A stretch of DNA of 64,000 bases. Origin: Nitrospira sp. (lineage in GTDB: Bacteria > Nitrospirota > Nitrospiria > Nitrospirales > Nitrospiraceae). The translations under genes were made by a program, and so were the position numbers. The DNA is taken from the NCBI GenBank assembly GCA_005116745.1, contig SWDS01000002.1, positions 318,211 to 382,210 of the forward strand. The letters run 5' to 3'. The stretch's first letter is position 1, and each line of letters begins with the position of its first letter. Positions 18,256 to 26,194 of the stretch are shown piece by piece. Under the pieces are notes generated by a model, which worked only from the letters and a program-made list of their open reading frames with translations, was not told the DNA's origin and made no database searches.

Positions 18256-18284
18256 TTGTTTTTAACGGATGTTCCTGTTACACT
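18256..18284 (+). promoter_or_regulatory. Promoter of the lipoprotein gene at 18321
   Basis: TTGTTT, 17 bases, TACACT. The predicted transcription start lies about 30 bases before the ATG at 18321. Confidence 0.45.
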
Positions 18285-18320
18285 GCATCCCGCTTGAACT
18301 CAACCAAGCAACACAACATC

Positions 18321-19238
18321 ATGAATGTCACGCAACGCTTCTCTTCGATATTTCGCCTCAGCCTGCTCATGCTAAGTTGTTTGGCAATTGGTTGCGCCGG
18401 ACCTCGCCCTACCACACTTATTCACGAGGCCCCTCTCGGCACAGTGTTCCTTGAGGATGTCTCCAGTAACTCGTCCCAGGCGGCACATCCCATCAAATTG
18501 TCCGAAACGACCGTCGCAGATATCTTGCGCGGAGTACACACGAAGGAAAAAAGCGGACTCTTGCTGCTGCTCGGCAAAGCCTTGAAGACAACGAACCTGA
18601 ACGATATTCGGACATTCTCCGAGGATGACATCGCATTCTTGACTCCACATATTGCCACCGCCCTTGCGCGAGCGACGCCCAATCAACGAGTGGGTTTTCA
18701 TATCTATTCCACACCGCAGCTATCACAGGCTCCAACGGCCAATCAAAATAGAGAGACGACCTCGGGGCATCTCTTCGCTGACGGTCTCTCGCTACATTTC
18801 ACGTTGACTCACTACCGATACTATCCAGGGAAAAAACCCACCGCGAGCCAAAAGGAGCCACGTCCACTCCCGGATACGGATGGCCTGCGCGACCGTGAAG
18901 TGACCTTCCTGCCAGAAGCCGCCCTCCGACCGGACGCATATGACCGATCGAGCTGGATTGGAAAGTCGGAAGATCGATCACTCGCCATTGATTATCAACT
19001 GCTGGCGAGAGTCCTTGCCACACCTCCACCTTCGCCCCCTGTTGCGCAGCCGGCCCCCACGGTCGCAGCGCCCATTCCACAACAGCCCCCATCGATTCCA
19101 GTGCAAGCCGCACCAAGTGAGAGGAATGAGGCCGACTTGCAGGCGTTTAAGGAAGAGCTGAAAGCGCTCCAGAAAAAGGTGGACGAACAGAGCGCCGAAC
19201 TCCAGCGACTCAAGAGCCCACCACCCAAGAAAAAGTAA
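18321..19238 (+). CDS. Lipoprotein with Pro-rich and coiled-coil C-terminus
   Basis: 305 residues from the ATG at 18321; the frame extends upstream but the lipoprotein signal (LSCLAIGC, Cys about 24) fixes this start. A globular region of about 210 residues follows, including DILRGVHTKEKSGLLLLLGK and FLTPHIATALARATPNQRVG. Next is a Pro/Ala-rich linker (about 240-275), then a charged heptad stretch (LQAFKEELKALQKKVDEQSA) and a Lys-rich end. The layout suggests an outer-membrane-anchored periplasmic protein with an oligomerising tail. I do not recognise the globular part. It stands alone and diverges from urtA. Confidence 0.7.
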   Translation: MNVTQRFSSIFRLSLLMLSCLAIGCAGPRPTTLIHEAPLGTVFLEDVSSNSSQAAHPIKLSETTVADILRGVHTKEKSGLLLLLGKALKTTNLNDIRTFSEDDIAFLTPHIATALARATPNQRVGFHIYSTPQLSQAPTANQNRETTSGHLFADGLSLHFTLTHYRYYPGKKPTASQKEPRPLPDTDGLRDREVTFLPEAALRPDAYDRSSWIGKSEDRSLAIDYQLLARVLATPPPSPPVAQPAPTVAAPIPQQPPSIPVQAAPSERNEADLQAFKEELKALQKKVDEQSAELQRLKSPPPKKK

Positions 19239-19343
19239 CGCCCTCACGACGGAAGCTGACGGACGCGAAGGGTCTGGTGACGGTTCGAAGACTCATCCCC
19301 ACACACCGGCCTTCGCCTGAGCTCCCGACGATCTGTTCGTTGA

Positions 19344-20141
19344 CTATTGAGCGGCAGGAAGGGGATCCAGCATTTCATCGAGAGGAGCAGACGTTTGAAG
19401 ATCATCGCTCACTGAGGGCTCCACACTTGACTCGATCGTCTCAATCGATCCCTCCTCAGACAACACCTCTCCACCGTCCATCGGAAGGAATGCTTGCTCC
19501 GCCTCACCAAGCTCCTTGAATTCACGAAGAGGTGGCAGCTGCGAGAGGTCGCTCAAACCAAAATGTTCAAGAAAGAATTTGGTCGTCCCGTACATGATCG
19601 GACGACCGGGGACTTCTTTGCGTCCGACGATTCGCACCAGTTTTCGCTCCAACAGCGTGCGCAAGACGCCGGACGTCTCCACTCCACGGATTTCTTCGAC
19701 CTCCGACCGCACCAACGGCTGTTTGTAGGCAATAATTGCCAATGACTCCAGCGCGGACCGGGACAGCTTCGCCGATGTCTTGGCCTTGTCCAGCCGTTTG
19801 ATCCAGGGCGCATAGTCCAACTTCGTCACGAGACGGTATCCGCCGGCGACGACAGCCAGTCGCACCCCGCGCCCATCTTGATCGAGCGCTTGGCCAAGAT
19901 GTCGCAGCGCCTCTTCCACATCAATCTTCGGCACATTCCCCATCACGGTCACAAGGCGAGCCACAGACAACGGTTCGGAAGAAACAAAGAGCAGTGCTTC
20001 CAGAATCGCTTGGAGTTCCCCCAATCCTTGCACCTGAGGGCCATTGATACTCTGATCAGACGGCGATCCATTCGCCTCTTCGCTATTCACCGTACTCGTC
20101 TCCGGCATCTCATGAACCAGATCCGCCGTCAGTAGCGTCAT
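19344..20141 (-). CDS. scpB: Segregation and condensation protein B
   Basis: 265 residues from an ATG that overlaps the scpA stop by four bases (ATGA); GGAGGGGG precedes it. ScpB is the winged-helix kite subunit of the SMC-ScpA-ScpB condensin. Family features are LQAILEALLFVSSEPLSVAR (about 45-65), SRSALESLAIIAYKQPLVRS and EEIRGVETSGVLRTLLER, then GRPIMYGTTKFFLEHFGL. The protein has ~45 extra N-terminal residues and an acidic, probably disordered C-terminus of ~60 residues. Confidence 0.94.
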   Translation of the reverse strand: MTLLTADLVHEMPETSTVNSEEANGSPSDQSINGPQVQGLGELQAILEALLFVSSEPLSVARLVTVMGNVPKIDVEEALRHLGQALDQDGRGVRLAVVAGGYRLVTKLDYAPWIKRLDKAKTSAKLSRSALESLAIIAYKQPLVRSEVEEIRGVETSGVLRTLLERKLVRIVGRKEVPGRPIMYGTTKFFLEHFGLSDLSQLPPLREFKELGEAEQAFLPMDGGEVLSEEGSIETIESSVEPSVSDDLQTSAPLDEMLDPLPAAQ

Positions 20142-20947
20142 GTCCCCCTCCATTCCATATCGACATCGTCAAGTTCTGCCGGATCAGGCACCAAGGAGAA
20201 CATCCGTGAGACTAAAATCGGTCCGAATGTTTCCACTTGGAATACACGAGCCACCCGCAGTCTCATCAACTCAAGTAAGGCCAAGAACGTCACGACGACC
20301 ACCAGCCGATGACTCGATCCCTCAAACAGCGCAGCAAATGAGACCGAGTCTTTGCCTCCAAGTATTTCCAAAATGAGATTCATTCGCTCGCGTACCGTGA
20401 GATTGTCAGGCGCAATCTCAATGAGCTTGCTGCCAGGATTCCGCTCAAGCACTCCCTTGAGCGCATCGACCAGATCAAACAGCGAGACATTCTCCAGCGA
20501 AAGATCCTCCTCAACCGCTGCGTCTACTGAAAGCGCTTGCTCACGCCAAAAGATCTCATTCCACATCTTTTCCTGGTCGTCGAGCTGACGGGCCGCTTCT
20601 TTGAAACCCTTATATTCCAGCAGCCGTCGAACGAGCTCTTCCCGAGGGTCCGGCCCTTCCTCGTCATCGTCGGACGTCTCATCAACCGGCAACAGCATTT
20701 TGGATTTGATCTGCAAGAGCGTCGCCGCCATGACCAAAAAATCCCCTGCCACATTGAGATTGAGTTCTTCCATCGCTTCCAGATACTCGAGGTATTGTCG
20801 GGCAATCATCGCAACGGGGATATCGTAGATGTTGATCTCATTCTTCTTGATGAGGTGCAGCAAGAGATCCAGTGGTCCCTCGAAATTTTCGATACGGACC
20901 TGGTACGGAAGCTCTGGTTGCTCAAAATCTTCTGCCTGAGAGTCCAC
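20138..20947 (-). CDS. scpA: Segregation and condensation protein A
   Basis: 269 residues from a GTG start. ScpA is the kleisin that closes the SMC ring. Conserved N-terminal motifs are FEGPLDLLLHLIKKNEINIY, DIPVAMIARQYLEYL and GDFLVMAATLLQIKSKMLLP. The C-terminal winged helix includes FLALLELMRLRVARVFQ. It is translationally coupled to scpB. No SMC gene is in the window. Confidence 0.95.
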   Translation of the reverse strand: MDSQAEDFEQPELPYQVRIENFEGPLDLLLHLIKKNEINIYDIPVAMIARQYLEYLEAMEELNLNVAGDFLVMAATLLQIKSKMLLPVDETSDDDEEGPDPREELVRRLLEYKGFKEAARQLDDQEKMWNEIFWREQALSVDAAVEEDLSLENVSLFDLVDALKGVLERNPGSKLIEIAPDNLTVRERMNLILEILGGKDSVSFAALFEGSSHRLVVVVTFLALLELMRLRVARVFQVETFGPILVSRMFSLVPDPAELDDVDMEWRGT

Positions 20948-21018
20948 GGCGTCGTTATATCAACTTATGGGGTGACGGGCAAGCCTGATCCTATATGTTG
21001 GGGATGATCGAGTGCTCT

Positions 21019-22155
21019 TCATTTGAGCTTTGCGGCATACGCCACGAGCAAAGCGGCCACGATGAGAAACATCACAGTGAGCGCATACTGTCCATTACTG
21101 GTTTGAAGAAGGCCGCCAGGCTGAGCTGATTCACGTCGTTTTGCTTGGTCTAATAGAGGCGGGTGATCGAACCGTGCCTTTACCAGATCGTCTTGTTGCC
21201 GGAACTCAGCATGGGAGAAGTCAGCTGATCCTAAAAACTGGGCACCCGCAAAGACCGCTTCGCCCTCAAAGGCCGCAAAGCCAAAGAACGTCTCGCGGCT
21301 GAAAATCGCTTCACTGAAGCTGACCCGCCCCTTGAAGCGACTCCCTGAAAATCCTGTCCCCAGGCCGAACCTCGACCGCTCAAATACCGCTGGTTGCTCG
21401 AACGTCACTTCTAGGAATTCCGCCATACCGTCGAAGAGCGCGCTGGTACAGTCCACCGAACCTCGAAATGTAGATTGGTGAAATCTGGTGCTGGGGCCAA
21501 ACTTGGTCTCCCGACACCCCACCGGCATGGTGAACTGTCCCTGGACAAAATAGGCTTCTTTTTCGAATGTGGCTCGTGAGAGCTCGACCGGCTTGTGGAA
21601 CACCGACCGAGAGAGATCCACACCTTCCTTGAAATGGGACCCAGAAAAGTCGACAGGTCCTTCAAACCGAAGCGTGCTGTCGGTTGCCCGATGGCGCACT
21701 GCGCCCACCACCACGGAATCTCGCAGGCTCAGTGCCTCACGAACAATTCGCTGCCCGTTGCCGCCGACATGATCCTCGAGGTTCGCTCTCTCCGAGGTAC
21801 GCCCTGGTGAGCCTCCCGTCGTCTGTACGGCTAGGCGATCGAAGATCAGGTCCCCGCGCACCAATACACCAAGGAGATCCACGGAACGCCCCTTGGCGAT
21901 CGCATCCATAATCACTTCGCCACGCACGGCATGGCTCTCCCGCTCCGCCTGCGTGCAGCTGGGCGAGAGATGGATCACGAGCCCCGCGTCAATTCCAGTT
22001 GCAGCTGTCTCGGCAACGCAACCAGCATTGGCCTCTCGTGAACAAGTCACCATGGCACAGAGAAGCACCAGCGCCAGGCACCAGGGAGACCGTCTCGTTT
22101 TCAGCATGGCAGTGAGTGAACGATCGAAGCGGCGATGGAACAAGGTGCTGGCCAC
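21019..22155 (-). CDS. Secreted pentapeptide-like repeat protein with C-terminal membrane anchor
   Basis: 378 residues; a Met at codon 17 (22107) is the likelier start because the signal peptide (LALVLLCAMVTC, with a possible lipobox Cys) begins there. Residues about 150-330 contain a degenerate array with F every fifth residue (DFSGSHFKEGVDLSRSVF, ATFEKEAYF, STFRGSVDC, RFKGRVSFSEAIF), as in pentapeptide-repeat beta-helices with Phe at the central position. A C-terminal helix (YALTVMFLIVAALLVAYA) would anchor it. A beta-helix exposed to the periplasm is the inferred structure. The function is unknown. Confidence 0.7.
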   Translation of the reverse strand: MASTLFHRRFDRSLTAMLKTRRSPWCLALVLLCAMVTCSREANAGCVAETAATGIDAGLVIHLSPSCTQAERESHAVRGEVIMDAIAKGRSVDLLGVLVRGDLIFDRLAVQTTGGSPGRTSERANLEDHVGGNGQRIVREALSLRDSVVVGAVRHRATDSTLRFEGPVDFSGSHFKEGVDLSRSVFHKPVELSRATFEKEAYFVQGQFTMPVGCRETKFGPSTRFHQSTFRGSVDCTSALFDGMAEFLEVTFEQPAVFERSRFGLGTGFSGSRFKGRVSFSEAIFSRETFFGFAAFEGEAVFAGAQFLGSADFSHAEFRQQDDLVKARFDHPPLLDQAKRRESAQPGGLLQTSNGQYALTVMFLIVAALLVAYAAKLK

Positions 22156-22202
22156 ATTATTTCATGGAGGAGAGAGACGAAACATTCAGAAGATAACGAG
22201 AC

Positions 22203-22236
22203 ACCGCCGCTGGAACCGATCAGTTCCAGCGGCGGT
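22203..22236 (-). terminator. Stem-loop downstream of the Lys-rich gene
   Basis: A perfect 14-bp stem (ACCGCCGCTGGAAC / GTTCCAGCGGCGGT) with a 6-base loop. On the minus strand it is followed by GTCTCGTTATCTTCT, moderately T-rich. It lies 112 bases after the gene at 22348-22812 and just before the start of the pentapeptide-like gene, so it probably separates the two transcripts. Confidence 0.6.
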
Positions 22237-22347
22237 CAGTGAACACACTGAGCGACTCCAACCTGAGAACCCTCGCTCTTGCACAAGAGTTTACATCGAA
22301 CAGAAGATACGAGGGACCTAGCCAGAAGTCCCAGAGGCCATGAGATA

Positions 22348-22812
22348 TCAGTTATTTCGATAGTCGTCGTCCAATAAGTCTTCAGATTTATTGATTAACC
22401 CGTCCCTGTCATCATCGGCATCAAGATCGAGCTCCTCTTGGGCGTCATCTTCCTCGACCTCGTCCTCCATCCCCAGCTCATCACTGTCCATTTCATCTTC
22501 ATCGTCAAGATCAGCCTCGTCCGGCTCCATAGGTATCGCTGGTTTCGTCACTACGGGCTTGCGTGGCGCTACATCCGGCTCCGCCACGAATTTCTTCGCG
22601 GGTGCGCTCGGTGGGCTGACCTTGGGTGCAGCCTTTTTCGCAGGTTTGCCAGCCGCTTTCTTGACGGTCTTTTTCTTCAAGGCCGACTTGGATGCCTTGA
22701 CGGCCGCCCGCTTCTTCACTGTCTTCTTGACAGCCTTCTTCTTCGGCAACGGTGCAGTCTTTTTCGTCCGCGACGATTTTTTCGTGACGGCTTTCTTCTT
22801 CTTGTTCGCCAT
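22348..22812 (-). CDS. Bipolar low-complexity protein: Lys/Ala-rich head, acidic tail
   Basis: 154 residues with GAGGAGGGA upstream. Residues 1-70 are repeats of KKK, KKA, AVKK and AKK motifs, like eukaryotic histone H1 tails and bacterial histone-H1-like proteins. After a Pro/Val linker, residues about 95-150 are almost all Asp/Glu (for example DLDDEDEMDSDELGMEDEVE), ending with DLDADDDRDGLINKSEDLLD. That last part has the spacing of a calcium-binding EF-hand or dockerin-like loop (DADDDRDGLINKSE). It is likely disordered. DNA binding by the basic half and self-neutralisation or partner binding by the acidic half is inference. Confidence 0.65.
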   Translation of the reverse strand: MANKKKKAVTKKSSRTKKTAPLPKKKAVKKTVKKRAAVKASKSALKKKTVKKAAGKPAKKAAPKVSPPSAPAKKFVAEPDVAPRKPVVTKPAIPMEPDEADLDDEDEMDSDELGMEDEVEEDDAQEELDLDADDDRDGLINKSEDLLDDDYRNN

Positions 22813-23124
22813 TCCGATCCCTCCTCTTCATTTCAGCCAGGCGCAACGGCCTCCATCTAGCATGAACGAACAACCTCTTGCAACCACCCCGCTTCTTGGC
22901 CTCCATCGATTGGCTCGTTCGCCCGTTCTTAGGATTTCATGGAGAACGATTCTGGCATCCTACGAGGTGCGGTACGGTGGGCAGATGGCAGGGCACCACC
23001 CCCAAGCGATCCGGCTCAATCGCATGCTATTATGACGAGGCGCCTCGAGCACGAGCCTGAATCCTCTCTTTTACTTCCGGCTCTTATGAAGAAACCGCCT
23101 TATTGAGCATGGAGTAACGCCGAC
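22813..23124. other. Divergent intergenic region
   Basis: 312 bases between the Lys-rich gene and the cupredoxin gene. I see a weak minus-strand promoter-like pair (TTGCAA, 18 bases, TAGATG, about 22856-22885) and the cupredoxin ribosome site GGAG at 23111. No structured RNA, repeat or further gene is evident. Confidence 0.3.
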
Positions 23125-23502
23125 GTGAACCGCTTACGCATCATAACGATTGCCCTAGGGATCGGAACCGCCACAGGTGGACCCGCCCTGGACCTCTCCC
23201 CTGCCACACAGATCCTGATGGAGAACGGATCGCCCTATTACATTCCTGCCACCGCCACCGTGGCGAGCGGCATGCCCATTCGCTGGAATAACCCGACACC
23301 AACCCACCATACCGTCACCCACAGTGACTGCGTGAAGGAAGAAGGTCCCTGCCTGTTCGATTCTGGGACAGTGGCACCAGGAGGACACTTTACGGTGACG
23401 GGCTTGCCGGCCGGCCGGTACCCCTATCACTGCAGTATCCATCCCATCATGCGAGGCCAGCTGGTCGTGACTGACAATCCCTCAACACCGTCGCAGCTGT
23501 AA
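23125..23502 (+). CDS. Periplasmic cupredoxin (plastocyanin/amicyanin-like)
   Basis: 125 residues from a GTG with GGAG ten bases upstream. A short signal peptide ends near residue 20. The type I copper ligands are readable: His in PTPTHHTVTH (61 or 62), then C103, H106 and M109 in YHCSIHPIMRG. The compact loop and the YIPATATVASGMPIRWNN beginning match the small blue copper proteins used as periplasmic electron shuttles. It is followed after 20 bases by the PqqD-like/methyltransferase gene and may be co-transcribed with it. Confidence 0.85.
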   Translation: MNRLRIITIALGIGTATGGPALDLSPATQILMENGSPYYIPATATVASGMPIRWNNPTPTHHTVTHSDCVKEEGPCLFDSGTVAPGGHFTVTGLPAGRYPYHCSIHPIMRGQLVVTDNPSTPSQL

Positions 23503-23522
23503 CACATCGATCATCTTGCAGG

Positions 23523-25067
23523 ATGGCTGATCGCTCCTGTAGGCTGCCGATGCTTAGCACGAAAAAACTGCTCGTTATGAAACCCGCTGCCGCTATCCAT
23601 CCACCCTGGAGCTTGACTGGAGAGGCCCTAAGCCTCCTGGCCTGGCACATGCCCGACCTCGTCGCGTATCACTCTCACCTCGACGAATGGTGGTTTGCTC
23701 CGCTCGATGACAACCTGCCGCTCATCCGACTGAACCGCACCGGCCTGGACCTGCTCAAGGCGATGAACGGCCATGCGACGGTCGGTATGCTCCTTGAACA
23801 ATACGGCGCGACAATCTGTGGGCCGGACGGGCAACCAGGGTCCTGGCATCTTGAACGATGGGCCACGCCCAACTATTCCCTCTGCTATTTCGGAACGGAC
23901 CCACCAGGAGGCCATCGACACAACGCCAAGTGGGATATCCTACTCCAACAGATCCGTGAAGGTTGGTCGGGCCAGGATGGGTTCGAGGGCGAAGAGCATT
24001 TGGAATCATTCCATCATCACGAGCTTGCCCAAAGCAAAGAAGATGACAGCCACTTTGACCTGATCGAAACCACCGTCTCTCATCTCTTCCGTGAACCGAG
24101 CGAAGCCCTGAGCGGCTTGACCTACGGGCGGCTCCTCATGCGGCAACTGCGTCGACTCGGCTGGTTCAACCCCAAGCCGAAGGTTCTCCTGGAAATCGGT
24201 GGAGGACTGGGCTACCTTGCGCAAGAACTTGGCAAGGATCTGTTGCCCTTTGAAAAGCAAGGCATCACATACTTGTCACTCGACATCACGCAACCGTTCC
24301 TCACACTCCAAGTCACTCGAGCCAAAGTCGGCGGATGGCAGGTCTCCGGCACCAGGGCCAATGCCGAATCGCTTCCGTTTGCCGATCACTCCATCGATCT
24401 CGTGATCGACAACGAGAACATGGCAGACATGACACCGGTGCAACTGAGCAGAAACGAGCTGACGTGTGGGGTCGGAGAGACAGCACAACATCAAGAAGCC
24501 CTGGATTGGATCAGGCGGCTTCGCCTTCCAATCGAACAGAACCCGCCTGAATCAGTGATCTTTAACCTAGGACCGATTCGCTTCGTCGCTGAATTGTGGC
24601 GAGTGCTCAAGCCGGGTGGCCGAGTCTTTCTCACCGAGTTCGGCATTGAAACTGGTTGGCCCGCGCCCGTGAAGCTGCCGGGACATACAGAATACGAGGT
24701 CCAATACAACCACCTGCGGCAAGCAGTCCGTTGGCTCGGCTTTCAGGAGCGGTATCTGTCCCTTCCACAATTCCTAGGACTGAAACCGGACACAAAAGTC
24801 CTCTGCACCGGCGCCACCTACACCATCCAGCGGTTCTGTCAGGCCACCAATAAATCCTTTGCCGTGCGCGCCTATACAGAAAAGGAATTACAGCAAGCTC
24901 TAGGTGATATGCTTCCCAAACTCCAGGGCCTCCACTATCACGACCTCGCCGATCCCGCGTGGTTCGGCCTCCAAGACTTCAAAGTGCTGTTGTTGGAAAA
25001 ACCAGGAGGCGCACCAAAAGCCCAGTTCACTGAACAACATGGCTATCGGTGGTATTCGCAGAAGTAG
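23523..25067 (+). CDS. PqqD-like domain joined to a SAM-dependent methyltransferase
   Basis: 514 residues; Met codons at 23550 and 23577 are alternative starts and no ribosome site decides. Residues about 55-105 (WFAPLDDNLPLIRLNRTGLD, then LLKAMNGHATVGMLLEQYG) look like a PqqD-type peptide-recognition fold. Residues about 215-400 are a class I methyltransferase: VLLEIGGGLGYLAQELGKD, LDIT, NAESLPFADHSIDLVIDNEN and LKPGGRVFLTEFG. The C-terminus is unassigned. PqqD-like domains normally present a ribosomal peptide to a modifying enzyme, so a peptide or protein substrate is possible but no precursor peptide was found. A decayed copy of the 3' end lies at 25900-26012. Confidence 0.6.
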   Translation: MADRSCRLPMLSTKKLLVMKPAAAIHPPWSLTGEALSLLAWHMPDLVAYHSHLDEWWFAPLDDNLPLIRLNRTGLDLLKAMNGHATVGMLLEQYGATICGPDGQPGSWHLERWATPNYSLCYFGTDPPGGHRHNAKWDILLQQIREGWSGQDGFEGEEHLESFHHHELAQSKEDDSHFDLIETTVSHLFREPSEALSGLTYGRLLMRQLRRLGWFNPKPKVLLEIGGGLGYLAQELGKDLLPFEKQGITYLSLDITQPFLTLQVTRAKVGGWQVSGTRANAESLPFADHSIDLVIDNENMADMTPVQLSRNELTCGVGETAQHQEALDWIRRLRLPIEQNPPESVIFNLGPIRFVAELWRVLKPGGRVFLTEFGIETGWPAPVKLPGHTEYEVQYNHLRQAVRWLGFQERYLSLPQFLGLKPDTKVLCTGATYTIQRFCQATNKSFAVRAYTEKELQQALGDMLPKLQGLHYHDLADPAWFGLQDFKVLLLEKPGGAPKAQFTEQHGYRWYSQK

Positions 25068-25241
25068 AGGGCTTGAGGGTAGCCTGGTTAGTTCCCCGTG
25101 CTCGCCGACCGCGCACACAAGAATTACCAAATTCTCAGATCAAGGGCGATGCTCGGTCAATGCGCGCAGTAGGGAACCAACCAAGCTGCCCTCAACAGAG
25201 TGGGTGATAGAAGGAAACGTCCTCGGTTCAGGCAGCTCTCA

Positions 25242-25526
25242 TTACGCTGCAAACTCGACTCGAACAGTACGGCCCAAACGGGCTTCCAGCGTGATGAGCA
25301 TTTCTAGGCTGAACTTGTCCCATTTGCCCCGCACGAGGTCAGAGACGCGCGATTGTGCAATGCCAAGGCGCTTGGCCGCTTGGGATTGGGTCAGCTTGTG
25401 CTTTTCGATATACAAGCGAAGATCGCTCATCAAGTTGGAACGCATGTGAAGCACAGCCGCTTCAGCCGGATCGAACCCAAGGTCGGCAAACACATTGCCG
25501 CTCGATTTCGTCGTGTTCTTTTTCAT
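25242..25526 (-). CDS. HigA-type antitoxin, XRE-family helix-turn-helix
   Basis: 94 residues. The helix-turn-helix is clear: LTQSQAAKRLGIAQSRVSDL (about 46-65), followed by GKWDKFSLEMLITLEARLG. This is the HTH_37/XRE type found in antitoxins that follow Gp49/RelE-like toxins. It should neutralise the toxin and repress the operon. The start overlaps the toxin stop by four bases (ATGA); the order toxin then antitoxin is that of higBA. Confidence 0.85.
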   Translation of the reverse strand: MKKNTTKSSGNVFADLGFDPAEAAVLHMRSNLMSDLRLYIEKHKLTQSQAAKRLGIAQSRVSDLVRGKWDKFSLEMLITLEARLGRTVRVEFAA

Positions 25527-25843
25527 GATCGACCTCCAATCTGACGATACCGTTTCCGCGCCAACTCAATGTCTTCTCTTCTGGTCTTCCGTGTCTTCTT
25601 CTGGAACACATGCAGCACGTAAATAGCCTTGCCAAATTGGGCTACATAGAGCACCCGCCATTCTCCCAAGACATGGATGCGAATCTCCCGCACCCCAGCA
25701 CCCACCTCACTCATGGACCTCCAGTCAGAAGGGTCTAGCCCTCGCTGAATGAAGCCCAACTCAAACCCAGCCGCCCGCCTGGCTTCCGCAGGAAAACTCC
25801 TGAGATCATCACGACTCGACCCAACGAACTCCAAGGATTTCAT
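25523..25843 (-). CDS. HigB/Gp49-like toxin of a type II toxin-antitoxin pair
   Basis: 106 residues from the ATG at 25843. The frame has an earlier ATG at 25852, but that triplet overlaps a perfect TATAAT box and cannot be in the mRNA. Features of the Gp49/HigB family (RelE-fold ribonucleases that cut translated mRNA) are DLRSFPAEARRAAGFELGFI, GVREIRIHVLGEWRVLYVA and VLHVFQKKTRKTRREDIELA, including the basic residues of the active surface. Seven bases separate the -10 box from the ATG, so the message should be leaderless. Confidence 0.83.
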   Translation of the reverse strand: MKSLEFVGSSRDDLRSFPAEARRAAGFELGFIQRGLDPSDWRSMSEVGAGVREIRIHVLGEWRVLYVAQFGKAIYVLHVFQKKTRKTRREDIELARKRYRQIGGRS

Positions 25844-25850
25844 CGAGAGC

Positions 25851-25880
25851 ATTATATAAGTTTAATGATAACAGGATCAA
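25851..25880 (-). promoter_or_regulatory. Promoter of the higBA-type operon
   Basis: On the minus strand TTGATC, 18 bases, TATAAT (perfect -10). The expected start of transcription is at or one base before the toxin ATG at 25843. Confidence 0.7.
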
Positions 25881-25899
25881 CAGATATGGAGGGTCGCAT

Positions 25900-26012
25900 T
25901 CTGGCTTGTCCGGCCACCTCGACTTCAAGAGACTGTTATTCAAAAGCCCGACGGCGCGCCGAACATCCAGTTGATCAAGACCAAGGTTTACCAGTCGGAT
26001 TCACAGAAGTAG
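25900..26012 (+). pseudogene. Decayed 3' end of a PqqD-like/methyltransferase gene copy
   Basis: The DNA encodes GHLDFKRLLFK in one frame and then, after a frameshift, QKPDGAPNIQLIKTKVYQS with an SQK ending and TAG. This parallels the C-terminus of the gene at 23523-25067 (GLQDFKVLLLEKPGGAPKAQ ... SQK stop). It is a relic of a second, diverged copy. The toxin-antitoxin pair lies between the intact gene and this relic. Confidence 0.6.
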
Positions 26013-26194
26013 GACGTGAAACCTAATAGGTGGCAGCCAGCATACAGGCTTCCCCTTACTACCTCATCGCCACTTCAAAATGAAACGAGCTACCCCGCCA
26101 AGTACAAATTCCAGGAACGCCCCCTGTTATGATCGAGTTAAATTGTTCAGGTGAGAAGTGTCGACTGCCATGTTATTTCTACTTTCCAGGGCAC

